This document shows, piece by piece, positions 1-12,900 of a stretch of DNA of 30,602 nucleotides. The notes below the pieces were generated by a model. That model searched no databases, had not been told where the DNA came from, and saw only the letters and a program-made list of their open reading frames with translations. The number at the start of each line of letters is the position of its first letter. Positions within the stretch are counted from its first letter, which is position 1. Origin of the DNA: Baffinella frigidus (Eukaryota > Cryptophyceae > Cryptomonadales > Baffinellaceae); the NCBI GenBank assembly GCA_026770585.1, contig MU647229.1, forward strand, positions 93,365-123,966, given 5' to 3'. The position numbers and the translations under genes are program-made.

Positions 1-36
1 CCCCCGTATTAGCGCAAGAGTGTGTTAATTTGAATC

Positions 37-80
37 AGGGTTCGTGTGGGGCGTGGTCAGGGTTCGTGTGGGGCGTGGTC
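37..80 (+). repeat. 22-bp tandem duplication
   Basis: Positions 37-58 and 59-80 are identical (AGGGTTCGTGTGGGGCGTGG then TC). The second copy ends at the donor of exon 22. Confidence 0.9.
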
Positions 81-82
81 AC

Positions 83-169
83 CTGAGGCCTTTTTCGCAC
101 ACTGTTTCGGCAGCATCACGTCCAGGAGCCCGACTAGCTCCGTCGGATCGTTGAACAGCACGGGCGTTC
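83..169 (-). CDS. Exon 22 of SPRY gene (last in window)
   Basis: 87 nt, acceptor GGCAG, donor GTGACC. Two bases complete Gly from exon 21; it ends one base into the next codon. Encodes TPVLFNDPTELVGLLDVMLP then KQCAKKAS. The gene continues beyond the left edge. Confidence 0.82.
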
Positions 170-3100
170 CTGCCGTTAGGGGTTTGGGGTTAGGGTTAGG
201 GTATGGCCTACAGTAGGGTCCTAATGGATGATTCACAAAAACCCTAAACCAAGGAGTACAGCGGCTGGGGAAGGTGTGGGAGTTGGGCGACGGGGGTTCG
301 GGTGTGGGGTGTAGGGTTCAGGGGCGATGGCTTAAGGTTTCGGGTTTGAAGTTAAGCGTTCAGGGTTTAAGGTTTAGAGTTTGGGGTTTAGGGTTTTGGG
401 TTTCGGGTTAGGGGGTTAGGGTTTAGGGTTTGGGCTTTGGGCTTTGGGCGTTGGGTTTTAGGTAGGGTCGAGGTAGGGTCTATGGGGTGTGGGGGTTAGG
501 GGGTTAGGGTTTAGGGTTTGGGTTTGAGCACCAGCGCGAAGAGCCGCGACTGCCTCCTCCTGCACGCGCCCCAACCCGATCACCTATTGTTGGGATTGGG
601 TGTTAGGGGTTTCGGGTTTCGGGTTTACGCAAACACGGTCATGAACCTCGGAGGCTTCATATCCTGCAAGCGCCCAAGCCCGGTCGGGTTTCGGGTCGTT
701 GGATACACAGAGACGTCTCCTAGCCCTCCAGCAGCAACGCGAGCCCCAGCCCGATCACCTGATGTCGGGATTAGGTTTAGGGGTTGGGATGTAGGGGTTA
801 AGGTGAAGGGTTTCGGGTTCCGGGTTTAGTTCGTGTTTTTGGTTTATGGTTTAGGATTTAGGGTTCACGGTTATCAGTTTAGGGCTCCGGGTTACCAGCG
901 GGTACAGGATTTAGGGCAACGAGTTTGGTGTGCAGGGCTGCCAGCGGGTCTAGGGTTTAGGGTTGCCATTTTAGGGTTCAGAGCTACCAGCGGGTTTAGG
1001 GTTTCAAGTTTCAGGTTCAGGGTTTCGGGTCGCGGGTTTTGGGTTTGGGGGGTAGGGTATGGCGCTACCAGCGGGTTGAGGGTTAAGGGTTGAGGGTTGA
1101 AGGTTTAGGGTTCAGGGTTCAGGGTTCAGGGAATTCAAGGTTTCCACGGCGGGCCCGTCCTTCCCCGCGTCTCCCGAGGCGAAGTCGGAGGTCCCCGCTG
1201 TTCCCCGCGTCTCCCGAGGCGAAGTCGGAGGTCCCCGCAGCTGTTCCGAAAGCAAACAATGCTTTTTCTGCAGATCCTTTCTACGGAAAGGCGCGGTGTT
1301 CGGCTATGTTGGGCGAAATCAAAACCCAAAGGACCTAAAGGACCTACGGTCCAGGGCTACCAGCGGGTTTCGGGTTTCGGGATTGAGTACCACGGCAGGC
1401 CCATCCTTCCCCGCATCTCCCGAAATGTCGGGGGTCCCCGCTGCTGCTTCCTGCTTCAGGGTATAGTGTTGAGGGTTCAAGGTTTGGGGTGTAGGGTGTG
1501 GGGTGTGGGGTTAAGCGTTTAGATGTTTAGGGTTCAGGGTCTAGGGTTTAGGGTTTAGGGTTCAGGGTTTAAGGTCAAGGGTTTAGGGTTTATGGTGTAT
1601 TGTTTCGGGTTCAGGGTGTAGGGTTCAGGTTTCAGGGTGTAGGGTGTAGGGTGTAGAGTTCAGGGTTCAGGGTGTAGGGTTTAGGGTTTAGGGTTTAGGG
1701 TTTAGGGTTTATGGTTCACGGTTCAGGGTTCAGGGTTTAGGGTATAGCGTGTTTTTTTAGTGTTTAGGGTTAAGAGTTGACCGCGGCGGGCGCGTCGTCG
1801 CCGTCGCGCGAGAAGCACACCAGGGTTTAGACTTTATAGTTTAGGGTGCTGCGTTTAGGGTCTTCATCCGGGACAATGAAAAATTTCATCCGGGATATTT
1901 AATTAAATGGATTTGGGTATCGAAAATCACCGCGGCGGGCGCGTCGTCGCCGTCGTGCGAGAAGCCCACGAGGTTCAGGAGCGCGGAACGCAGCTGCGAC
2001 AGCAGCGCGCCTGCCGGGGGGGGGGGGGGGTAATGAGTCTTTTGAGTCTTTTCGCCAGGTTGTGAGCCTCTATTTGATGGTATTTTGATCTTCCCTGGCA
2101 ACTCAAATTTACTGCACAATTGCTTTTACTATTACTAGTATGATCCAGGTGTGTGGTAAGATTCGATGCCAGAAGGTGTGAGAAGCCCACGAGGTTCAGG
2201 AGCGCAGCCGCGAGAGCAGCGCGCCTGGTTTGAATGTGGGGGGTTATGAACCTTTTTGAACAGGTTGTGAGTCTCTTGTTCAGGGTTTGGGGTTCGATAC
2301 TTAGGGTTCAGGGTTGAGGGTTGAGGGTGCAGGTCACCGTCGAGAGCGTCGGGGCTCGGAAGGCGCTGCAGCTGGCGGAAGTTGAGGGCCAGGAGACGGA
2401 GGAGCGCCGTCAGCACATACCGTCCTGCACTCAGGGTGAAGCTTCAGGGATACGTGTTTGAAAATAATGTTTAGGGTTGAGGGTTGGGGGTTGAGGGTTG
2501 AGGGTTTAGGGTGTAAGGCTGAGGGGTTAGGGGTGAGGGGTTAGGGTTAAAAATCGGATCGGTGTGTGTTTCAAATCAAATCGAATCGGATCGGATGGCG
2601 CACCCCACTAGGTCCCGTCGGGTTTAGGGTTCAGGGTTCAGGGCTTGCGGTGTAGGGTCAAATCAAATCAAATTGGATCCGATGATCCAATTAGGGTTAA
2701 AGGTTTAGGGTGTGTGGTGTAGGGTAGCACCCCACTGGGTGCCATCCGAGGACGCGCCAGGCTCGGCCGGCGAGTAGCGCGTGATCAGCGCACACAGCGA
2801 AAACACTCCCCCTAATCATCATAGGAAATGGACCAAGGATAATAAGGGCCCGGACTAAAATTAATTAGGGCCATAATCCCGTTGACTGGCCAAGTCCAGT
2901 TTTTGTGTTTCAAAACTGGCTAAGTCCAGTGTGTGTGATTCAAATCACATCGGGTCGGGAGGCGCACCCCACTGGGTGCCGTCCGGGGACGCGCCAGGCT
3001 CGGCCGGCGAGTAGCGCGTGATGAGCGCACACAGCTGCCGCATCGTCTCGGGCCGCGCGTCCACCTATCGAGGGTTGAGGGGTTACCAATCGTCAGCAAA

Positions 3101-5449
3101 AAAACGTCGTCTTAGTTTCCTGAGGGGCGCGTCCTGGGTCAGTACGGGCGTCTCGGGGCGTGCATCCACCTGGTTTGGGGGGGGGGGGGTTGGGGTTTGG
3201 GGTTTGGGGTTTGGTGTTCGGGGTTTGGGGTGGAGAGCTTCGGAGTCGGGGCTTGGGGTTCAGGGTTTGGGGAGGGGGTATGGGGTTGAAGGTTCAGGGT
3301 TCAGCGGTCAGGGGTCGTGTGGGGTTGAGGGTTTCGGGTTAGGGTTCGGGGTTCAGGTTTAAGGATCAAGGGTGTAGGGTGTAGGGTTTAGGCCGCACCG
3401 CGCACGGCGAAAGGAAGGAGTGCCCCATTTTCATCCGCCCCGCCGCCCGCTCTAGCACTACACATCTCAGGTTTACAAACGGTGGGGGTTTAGTGTGTAG
3501 TGTTTGGGGTTCAGGGTTCAGGGTTGAGGGTGTAGGGTGTAGGGTGCAAACATTCTGAGGGTTGGAGAGTCTGGGGTGCAGGGTGTAGGGTGTAGTGTTC
3601 GGGGCTTAAGAGTTTATGGTTTAGCCGAAAATGCAGAGAAATAGAGGGGTTGGAATGTAGGGTTGAGGGAGTACCGCACACGGCGCCAGGAACGAGTGTC
3701 CAGTTTTCAGCCGCCCCGCCGCCCGCTCTAGTTGAGCCTGTTGAGGGGGTGGGGGGTGTTGTTTAGAGTTATTTAGGGTTTAGGGTTGAGGGTTTGTTGT
3801 GAAATGTTACTGAGGGTTCCAGGTTTAGGGGGGTGCGTTCAGGGTTGAGGGTTGAGGGTTTGGGGTGTAGGGTTTAGGGTTTGGGGCTTAGGGTTCAGGT
3901 TTAGGGATTAGGGTTTGGGGTTTAGGGTTGAGGGATCAGGGGTGTTTCCTCGTGACCATGCAAAATTTGCCAAAATGTGTCAGTCATAGGATGCCGACGC
4001 TGTGCAGCATCGTGCCTCCGACCTCCCGCCCCAGATCTTACATCAGGTATACGGGTCACGCTTCACGGTCTAGGGTTGAGGGTTGAGGGTACCAGAATCA
4101 CAAAACCACGGAGCATCTACAAGTCAAGGACCAGGATCATGACCGAACCCCCCCCACAAAAAAACCCTAAAGAAAGGTGTGTACCAGAATTACGACGCGG
4201 TGCAGCATCGCCCCTCCCGCTCCAGTACTTCCATTACATTGTTTTGTATAAGGTTTACGATTCAGGGTTGAAAGTTCAGAGTTTAGCGTACCAGGATCAC
4301 CGTTCCAGACACTGAAAATGGTTGTAGGTTCTAGGGTGCCATGATGACGACGCCGTCAAGCATCGCCACGCCGCCCTCCCGCTCGAGCACTTACATTACT
4401 TTGTATACGGTTCCAGATTCAAGATCAAGGGTTTAGGGTACCAGAATCAAATCCCGCCGGGTGTTTTAAAATGCGGGTTGAGGGTACCAGAATGACGACG
4501 CTGTGCATCGCCCCGCCGCCCTCGCGCTCAAGCACTTGCAACATTTTGTATATTTTGTTGTCCAGGGTTTAGGGTCTAGGTAGGAGAAAGGTCTCCTACC
4601 AGGATGACGACGCTGTGCAGCATCGCCCCGCCGCCCTCACGCTCCAGCACGGCCTCAGCCTCGCCCCCCACGCGCAGCGCGTCCTGCGCACCCTGCGCGG
4701 GGTTGCCCTGTTGTGGGGGGTGGGGTTAAGGTTGCTAGAGGGATCCCAATGACAGTGGTCACATGCCTAAAAATAAACCCTAAACCCTGAACGTAATAAA
4801 CCCTCAACCCCAAACGCCCCCACGCGCAGCGCGTCCTGAGCACTTTGCGCTGGGTTGCCCTGCTTTGGGGGGTGGGGTTAGGGGTTCCGGGGTGAGCATA
4901 AGCGCTGTGCGCGCGCAGCGCTAGCCCTTAATTTTTTTCTCTCTGGAGAGCTAAAAATTAAGAGGTAAAAAGGCCTGAAGAGCTAAACATTAAGAGCTAA
5001 AAAATAGGAGCTTGAAACTACCGCACCCCCAGCGATAAACTCCCCGGGAGGGCTTGGCAGCGCTCGCGCGAAAACTTCCCACACAATTCGGGCATGCTAG
5101 CAATAGCGAAGCATTCGTGTAGTAATTTAATAATACTAAAGCATCCGTGTGGTACATTTTGTTGCGGGGCCGAACGTGCTGGGCCCGTCCGCTCCCCCGC
5201 CGTTTGTGCCATCTTAAGGGTGAAAATTGCTATCGTATCCTCGCCATAGCTGTACCATAGCACACGAAAAACACCCCTAAGAAAGCGAAACGGCGCACCT
5301 GCTGCGCCGCAGCGAGAGCGCGAGCATCCTCCAGGCCCCGCCCGCCCGCCCCCCCACCACCCGCAGCGCCCGCCTCCCCAGAAGGGGCGGAATTGCTCCC
5401 GCGGGGCGCGGGTGAGGGGGAGCGGACGCGGGATGCGATTGGTGCTTGT

Positions 5450-5487
<38 letters not shown>

Positions 5488-8209
5488 CTGGTTTAGGGAG
5501 TTGGGGTTTAGGGTGTGTGTTGCCCCTGTGATGGAAGGGGTTAGGGTTTCGAGTTTGGGGTTTAGGGGTTGAGGGTTGGAGTTCACGGTTTAGGGTTGAG
5601 GGTTTAGGGGTTGAGGGTTGTAAACTTTAGGCATTTAGGGTTTGTGGGGGTTAGGGGTTAGCGGTTCAGGAGGGGGTTAGAGGTGAGCGGTTGGGGGGGT
5701 TGGAGGTGAGCGGTTCAGGATTACAGGGGTACCTGATGTCCTTGCTGCTGTTGCTGGCCCTGCTTTAGGGGCGCAGCGTTCAGCGTTCAGCGTTCAGCGT
5801 TCAGCGTTCAGCGTTCAGGGTTCAGGGTTCAGGGTTCAGGGTTCAGCGTCCAGCGTTCAAGGTTTCAAGGTTGAAGGGGTAGGGCTGTTGGGGGGGTTGG
5901 GTACCTGTTGCTGCTGCTGTTGCCCTTGCTGTTGCCCCTGTTGCCCCTGCTGTCCCTGCTGCCCCTGCTGCCCCTGCTGTTGCTGCTGCTGCTGCTGTTG
6001 CTGCTGTTGTTGCTGCTGTTGCTGCGGAGGCGGGCGGTTGTCCTGGGGGGCGTGCGTCGTCGGGCCGTCCGGGGCACTGCTTGGCGGCCCTGTTTCGTTG
6101 AGGTTTGTGGTTTAGGGTGTCGGTGGTTTGGGGTTCATGGTTTAGGGCTTCGCGCAGGGAGGACCAGGAGTAAGTGGGGTTAGCAGTCCGGTGCACTGCT
6201 TGGCGGCCCTGTTTCGTTGGGGTTTAGGGGTTAGGGGTGGGGCATGAGGGTTACGGTCCAGGGTCGTCAAGGTTTATGGTTGAGGATTTAGGGGTGAGGG
6301 GTGGGGGGTTAGGGCCGTCCGGTGCACTGCTTGGCGGCCCTGTTTGGGGGTTAGGGGTTGAGGGCGTCGGTGGTGTGGGGTTTGGGGTTTAGGGCTTCGC
6401 ACAGGGAGGACCAGGAGTTAGTGGCGAGGGGTTGGCGGTGGGGGGGTGGGGGGTTAGGGCCGTCCGGCGCACTGCTTGGCGGCCCTGTTTTGGGTTGAGG
6501 GTTGAGGGGTGAGAGTTGAGGTTGGGGGTTTGGGGTTGATGGGGTTAGGGCCGTCTGGCGCACTGCCCTGTTTCGTGTTGAGGGGTGAGGGGTTAGCATT
6601 TCGCACGGGGTCCTCGGAGTGAGTGGTGAGGGGTTAGCGGGGGTGGGGGCTTAGGGCTGCCGGGTGCAATGCTCGGTGGTCCTGTTTCGTTGGGGTTTGT
6701 GGTGAAGGGTTGGGGCGTGAGGGGTTAGGGTCCAGAGTCGTTAAGGTTTAGGGTTTAGGATTTAGGGGTGGGGGGTTAGGGGTTAGGGGCGTCCGGCGCA
6801 CTGCTTGGCAGCCCTGTTTAGGGGTTAAGGGTTGAGGGGTTCGGGGTTGGGGGTTCGGGGTTAGGGGTTAGGGGTTAGGGGTTAGGGGTTAGGGGTTAGG
6901 GGTTAGGGTTGAGGGTTTCTGGGGTGGGGGGTGAGGGGTGGGAGGTGAGGGTTAGGGGTTAGGGTTGAGGGTTTCTGGGGTGGGGGGTGAGGGGTGGGAG
7001 GTGAGGGGTTTAGGGCCGTCTGGTGCACTGCTTGGCGGCCCTGTTTCGTGGCCGAAGGTTAGGGTCCAGGGTTTAAGGCCTGCTGGTTGCGTCTCGTTTA
7101 GGGTGTGGTTTTTATATGGTTCAGGGTGTATGGTGTAGGGTCCAGGGTTTGGAGAAGGCATGCAGTGTGGTGTAGGGTTCAGGGTTTGAAGAGGGTGTAT
7201 GGTCCATGGTTTGCAAGGGGTGTAGGGTTCAAGGTTTCAACAGGGTGTAGGGTTCAGGGTGTAGGGTTCAGGGTGTTGGGGTTCAGGGTGTACGGTTCAA
7301 GGGTTGTCTTGGGGGCGCTGCGGCTGGGGGCGCTGCGGCTCAGACTCCGAAAATTTCAGAGGGCATGCCGAGTGGTGGAGGGTTCATGGCTTGCAGAGGG
7401 TTCAGGGTTCAATATTTGCAAAGGGTGTAGGGTTCAACGTTTGCAAAGTTGAGGGTTCAGGGTGCAGGGTTTGCCTTGCGGGCGCGGCGGCTCGGATCCG
7501 GACTGCGGAATGCCTTCGAAGAACAGCGCACGCACCTGTGCACCAGGGGTTTCGAGTTTAGGCTTTCGGATTTCGGATTTTGGGTGTGAGTTGGGGGTTG
7601 GGGGTTGAGATTTGAGTGTTGAGTGTTGAGTGTTGAGTGTTGAGGGTTGTGGGTTGAGGGTTGAGTGTTGAGGGATTATGGATTACGGGTGCGGGGTGCG
7701 GGTTTCGGGTTTCGGAATTCTTTCGAAGAACGCACGCACCTGTACAACCCGGAGAGGTTCGGGGTGTCGGGATTCGGGTGTCGGGTTTCGGGTGTCGGGT
7801 TTCGGTATTAGGGTTTCGGGATTCAGATTTCGGGTTTCGAGTTTCGGGTTTTGGGTTTCGGGTTTCGGGGCGAGAGTCCACACCATAGACAGGTTAGGAG
7901 TCCCCCGTACGGCGGTTCACTCAATCGCGCAGGACGGTAACTCATCCGAGCAGGATGTGCAGCAGGGAAAATGAAGAGTACCTTAGGGTCCTCGAGGTTC
8001 CCGATGCGCCGGGAGGGTGGGGAGCCCTCCCCCCCCCCCTGTCTCCATCAGTCTCTCTCTCTCACCCACTCTCTTGGTTACAACCCTGCACCCCACACCC
8101 TCACTGCAGACCTTAGGGGTCCGGCCTCGAGGTTCCCGCCGGAGGGTGGGGAGCACTGACGCGGTGTACTGCACTCTCCTCCAGGTGCAACATCCCCGTC
8201 TCTCTCTCT

Positions 8210-8243
<34 letters not shown>

Positions 8244-9769
8244 CGCTCTCGCTCTCTCTTTCTCTCTATGCAAACACTCTACATCATGCACCCTACACCC
8301 TACACCCTACACCCTACACCCTACACCCGAACACCCTACGCACTATCATCAGACCCCCCCCCCTCTTTCTCTTTCTCTCTTTCTCTTTATGCCAACACCC
8401 TGCATCCTACACTCTACACCCTACTCCCTACACCCTACACCCTACACCCCACACCCTAGACGCAATGCTCCTAACCCGATACCTTGGGGTCAGTGACGGC
8501 CTCGAGGTTCCCGATGCGTCGAAGGGTGGGGAGCACTGACGCGTCCAGGTGTACTGCACTCTCCTCCAGGTGAAGCATAACCTGTGTGAATTTTGCGGTG
8601 CAGGGTTTAGGGGTTAGGGTCCGTCTGTGCAATTGATACGGCAGCACATCCTTCATCCTGCATCCTAAGCCCGAAACGCTAAATGGCGTACGGGGAAAAG
8701 GGTAGCCACCCTGAGAGAGTGAGTGAAGGAGAGCGAGCCCCGCGCCATTCTTAATTTGACGTGCTGGGTTTCTGGTACGAATCCGTCAACTTTGGAGCGG
8801 AGAAGAGCCCGGACGCACCAAAGTGGTGGAGCCAAATAGACCGAGACAGGGCTAGGAAGGGTGTCCGAAAGGGTGAAGGAGAGTGAGTCCCGCGTAGGAG
8901 CAGTCTATGTCCCTACGGTAGTCCCTTCACTTTCGGGTTATTCACGAAATCCACTTACGGTATATTCACGAAATCCATTTGTACGGGGGGAGGGGGGCCG
9001 ACAGGGTGAAGGAGAGCGAGCCCTGCGCCACAGCCAGCACCAGCGCTTGATTTATGTACCACTTGATTCAAGGGCTATATTTACGTGGTACTAAATAAGA
9101 AATGCTCGGTACAAACACATCTTATTAACCGATATTTCGACCGGATTTTCGGTCGAAACCTCCTTGGAAGAAAACTGGGTGGGGAGGGGAGGGAGACCGA
9201 GAGGGTGAAGAAGAGGGAGCCCCGCGCCACCGCCAGCTCGAGTAGCACCAGAGCCGCCATCTTCCGCTCCTGTTATAACAGATATAAAAGTTATAAAAGA
9301 TTTAAAATATGGTGAACGGTTATAAAAGGTTGTGAAAGGTTGTAAATGGAAAAGAATGAGTGTACGGCAAACCGATCATGCTATGAAAGGTCATAAATGG
9401 ACGCAGATGAGTGCACGACGAATGATACAGGACGGGGATGAGTGCATGACACACCGCTCATGTTATATAAGGTTATAAAAGGACGCGGATGAGTGCACGA
9501 AACGCTGAGTACAACCCAGGAAAGCAATGGACAGGACACAGATGAGACGCTGCGTCCAACAACACGTTCATCGACACTCTGAAACCGCACCTGTTCGGTG
9601 GTGCCCGCGGCGCCCTGACCCTCTTGCCCGCACAAGATCTCCGATAGGAAGTCCGCCGGTTGGCCGACTGGTTGACATGCTGGGTTGCTGGTACAAATTC
9701 GTCCACTGGGGAGCGGAGAAGAGCCCGGGCTCACGAAATTGGTGAGCCCAAATGGACTGAGACTGAGAC

Positions 9770-9844
<75 letters not shown>

Positions 9845-9886
9845 GACAGAGACAGAGACAGAGACCGACAGACAGACAGACAGACA

Positions 9887-9936
<50 letters not shown>

Positions 9937-12900
9937 CGCACCTGTTCGTTGGTCCCCGCAGCGCCCCCCCCCTCTTGCCCGGAGAGGATCTCGGAGAGGA
10001 AATCGGCCGTCGACGTCAGCGCGTCGTCCTGCCAAAAAGTGATTTCAGCCAAATGTTGACGACGATGGTACTTTCGAAAAGCGTCAACTTATGCTCGTCC
10101 TGCGGAGCCATTTTACATCACGTTTGAGCCATTTCACACAACCCCTGACCCTCTTCCGCTATCGAGGCAACCGGGGCGTCGTTTAAAAGCCAAGGTCGAA
10201 AATCGACCTTGGCATTTCTGTAGGAACCCCCTATGTCCCTACGGTTTTGATCCGTAGGGCCTATGGATTACATTTTAAAATTGAATCACGTCCTCGCTCG
10301 GCAGCGGTCCGGAAAGTATCTCGGAGAGGAAACCGGCCGTTGACGTCAGCGCGTCGTCATGGTTTAGGGTTGAGGTTTTAGGGTTTAGGGTTTAAGGTTT
10401 AGGGTTCAGGGTTTAGGGTTTAAGGTTTAGGGTTTAAGGTGAAGGTCTAGGCCAAATGTTGACGGTGCGTCAACTTATGCTCTTCCTGTCATGGAGCCAT
10501 TTTACGCATCTTGTGAACGCATCTTTGGAAAAAAAGTGACGATACTGGTATTGTCGATTTCGGGAATTCGGGGTGGTTAGATTATGGGTGGAGCCTTGAT
10601 GCCACTGGCCTCGCGAGACAAAAAAGGGACAGGAAGGAGCGCACCTTCTAGTTCTGTCTCATACTATTCGCGCTCACCAATCTGGTGGCCCCGGGCTGTT
10701 TTCCGCTCCAAATTTCAGGAATTCGTCCCGCGAACCCAGCACGTCAACTTGAGAATAGTATGACACGGGTGTCGGGTTGAGAGTTTCGGGTGAGGCAAAG
10801 CTAGATACCTTGATGTCACTGACCTCGAGGAAGAAGGATGGGGGCGGGAGGGAGCACAGCACTGCGAACATTGCAAGACATGGCCGAAATCGTTGTGGGA
10901 CTATTCTCAAGTTGACATCCTGTGGTAGTTGGTACAAAACTGTCACCTTTTGGGTGAAACAGAGCCCGGTCTCACCAGTTTGGTGAGATCCAGTCAGACT
11001 CTCCTGTTACAGGGGTTACGGTGGACCTTGATGCCGCTGGCCTCGCGGAAGAAGGAGAGGGGCGGGAGGGAGCGCAGCGCCGCGAAGGCTGTGTGCAGCA
11101 TTTGCATCCTGATCTTCGCATTGTCCTCCTGCTCGGATCCGTCAATCGGTTAGGACATCGGTTAGGATATCGGTTAGGATGTCAGTTAGGATATCCGTAG
11201 GACCAGCCTCCTATACCCCTACGGCATTGCCTACCGTAGGGGCGCATGGATTATCTACTTATGGAATAATCAACTTATGATGATGCCGCTGGTCTGGGTT
11301 TGGGGTTTGGGGGTTCGATTTGGAGGGGGGGGGGGCGGGTGAATTCTCATTCCAGTACAGAAAGTGGCACTGAAATCCACGATCCCAGCGCCCTGCGGCT
11401 CACCAACATGGTGAGACCAAATCAGACTGAAACACAGCTGGCCACCAACCCTCACGGAAGGACCAAATCCATTGATTTCGACCTGTTCCCAAAAGTTAAT
11501 TTTGTGTCAAAATTGGGACTTAAGTTGACACAGAGACCCCAGATCTGGGGTTTCTACAAGGGGAATCTGAGGTCTGAAAATCGACGATTTGGTCTTTCCG
11601 TGAGGGTTGGTGGAGGCTTTGAGGCGGGACACGCCGAGTAGTTGCAGGCCCGTGCGCAGTATTCTCCCTTGAATACAGCACGTACAGAATACCGCACACC
11701 ATCCTGCAACTCGTCGACCTTTAAGTGAATGGGTTGACGCTCAACCCGTCCCGAAACCCTAACCCCCACACTTGACGCCCCCAGCGCCCCGCTCGGCGGC
11801 CGAGCCCACACCCTGAACCCTAAACCCATCATCAAGCTTCACCCTCCCTCCCGCCCCTCTGTGGCACAACTACGGCCCGTACTTCTGCTTTCCCTTTCCT
11901 GGGCTTCTCCAGGCAACGTTGTGCCAGGAATTGGAGCCCTTTTCTCAGGTGAAGCCCGAGGCTTCGCGGTCAGAAAATGGGGAAGTGTTAACCTTGAGCA
12001 GGAGGGAGAAGACGAGTTGGAGGCCAGTGCGCAGTGCGATGTCCATCATCGGTGACGGGGGGGGCGCCACAGGGTCCTCCAGAAGGGATTTCGGGTCCTG
12101 TTTTGGGTTTCGGGGTTTAGGGTTTAGGGTAACGCCGTAAACCTAAACCGTCCTTGAGGTTTGAGGGTGGAGGGTGGGTGGGAGTGGGGGTTTGGGGTTA
12201 GGGGTTAGGGGTGAGGGGTTAGCGATGTCCATCATCGGTGACGGGGGGAGCGCCACGAGATCCTCGAGCAGCGATTTCGGATCCTGTTGGGGTAGGGGGT
12301 GGGGGATTAGGGTTACGCCTTCAACCTAAACAGGTCTCTAGGGTTGAGAGTTGAGGGTAGGTGTTGGGGGTTGGGGGTTGGGGGTNNNNNNNNNNNNNNN
12401 NNNNNNNNNNNNNNNNNNNNNNNNNNNNNNNNNNNNNNNNNNNNNNNNNNNNNNNNNNNNNNNNNNNNNNNNNNNNNNNNNNNNNNNNNNNNNNNNNNNN
12501 NNNNNNNNNNNNNNNNNNNNNNNNNNNNNNNNNNNNNNNNNNNNNNNNNNNNNNNNNNNNNNNNNNNNNNNNNNNNNNNNNNNNNNNNNNNNNNNNNNNN
12601 NNNNNNNNNNNNNNNNNNNNNNNNNNNNNNNNNNNNNNNNNNNNNNNNNNNNNNNNNNNNNNNNNNNNNNNNNNNNNNNNNNNNNNNNNNNNNNNNNNNN
12701 NNNNNNNNNNNNNNNNNNNNNNNNNNNNNNNNNNNNNNNNNNNNNNNNNNNNNNNNNNNNNNNNNNNNNNNNNNNNNNNNNNNNNNNNNNNNNNNNNNNN
12801 NNNNNNNNNNNNNNNNNNNNNNNNNNNNNNNNNNNNNNNNNNNNNNNNNNNNNNNNNNNNNNNNNNNNNNNNNNNNNNNNNNNNNNNNNNNNNNNNNNNN

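Noticed and set aside
9381-10052. Minus-strand 223-codon frame with Ser-Leu-Ser-Leu tract
   Set aside because: It joins exon 8 to the GA/GACA microsatellite by chance; a credible donor ends the exon at 9942.
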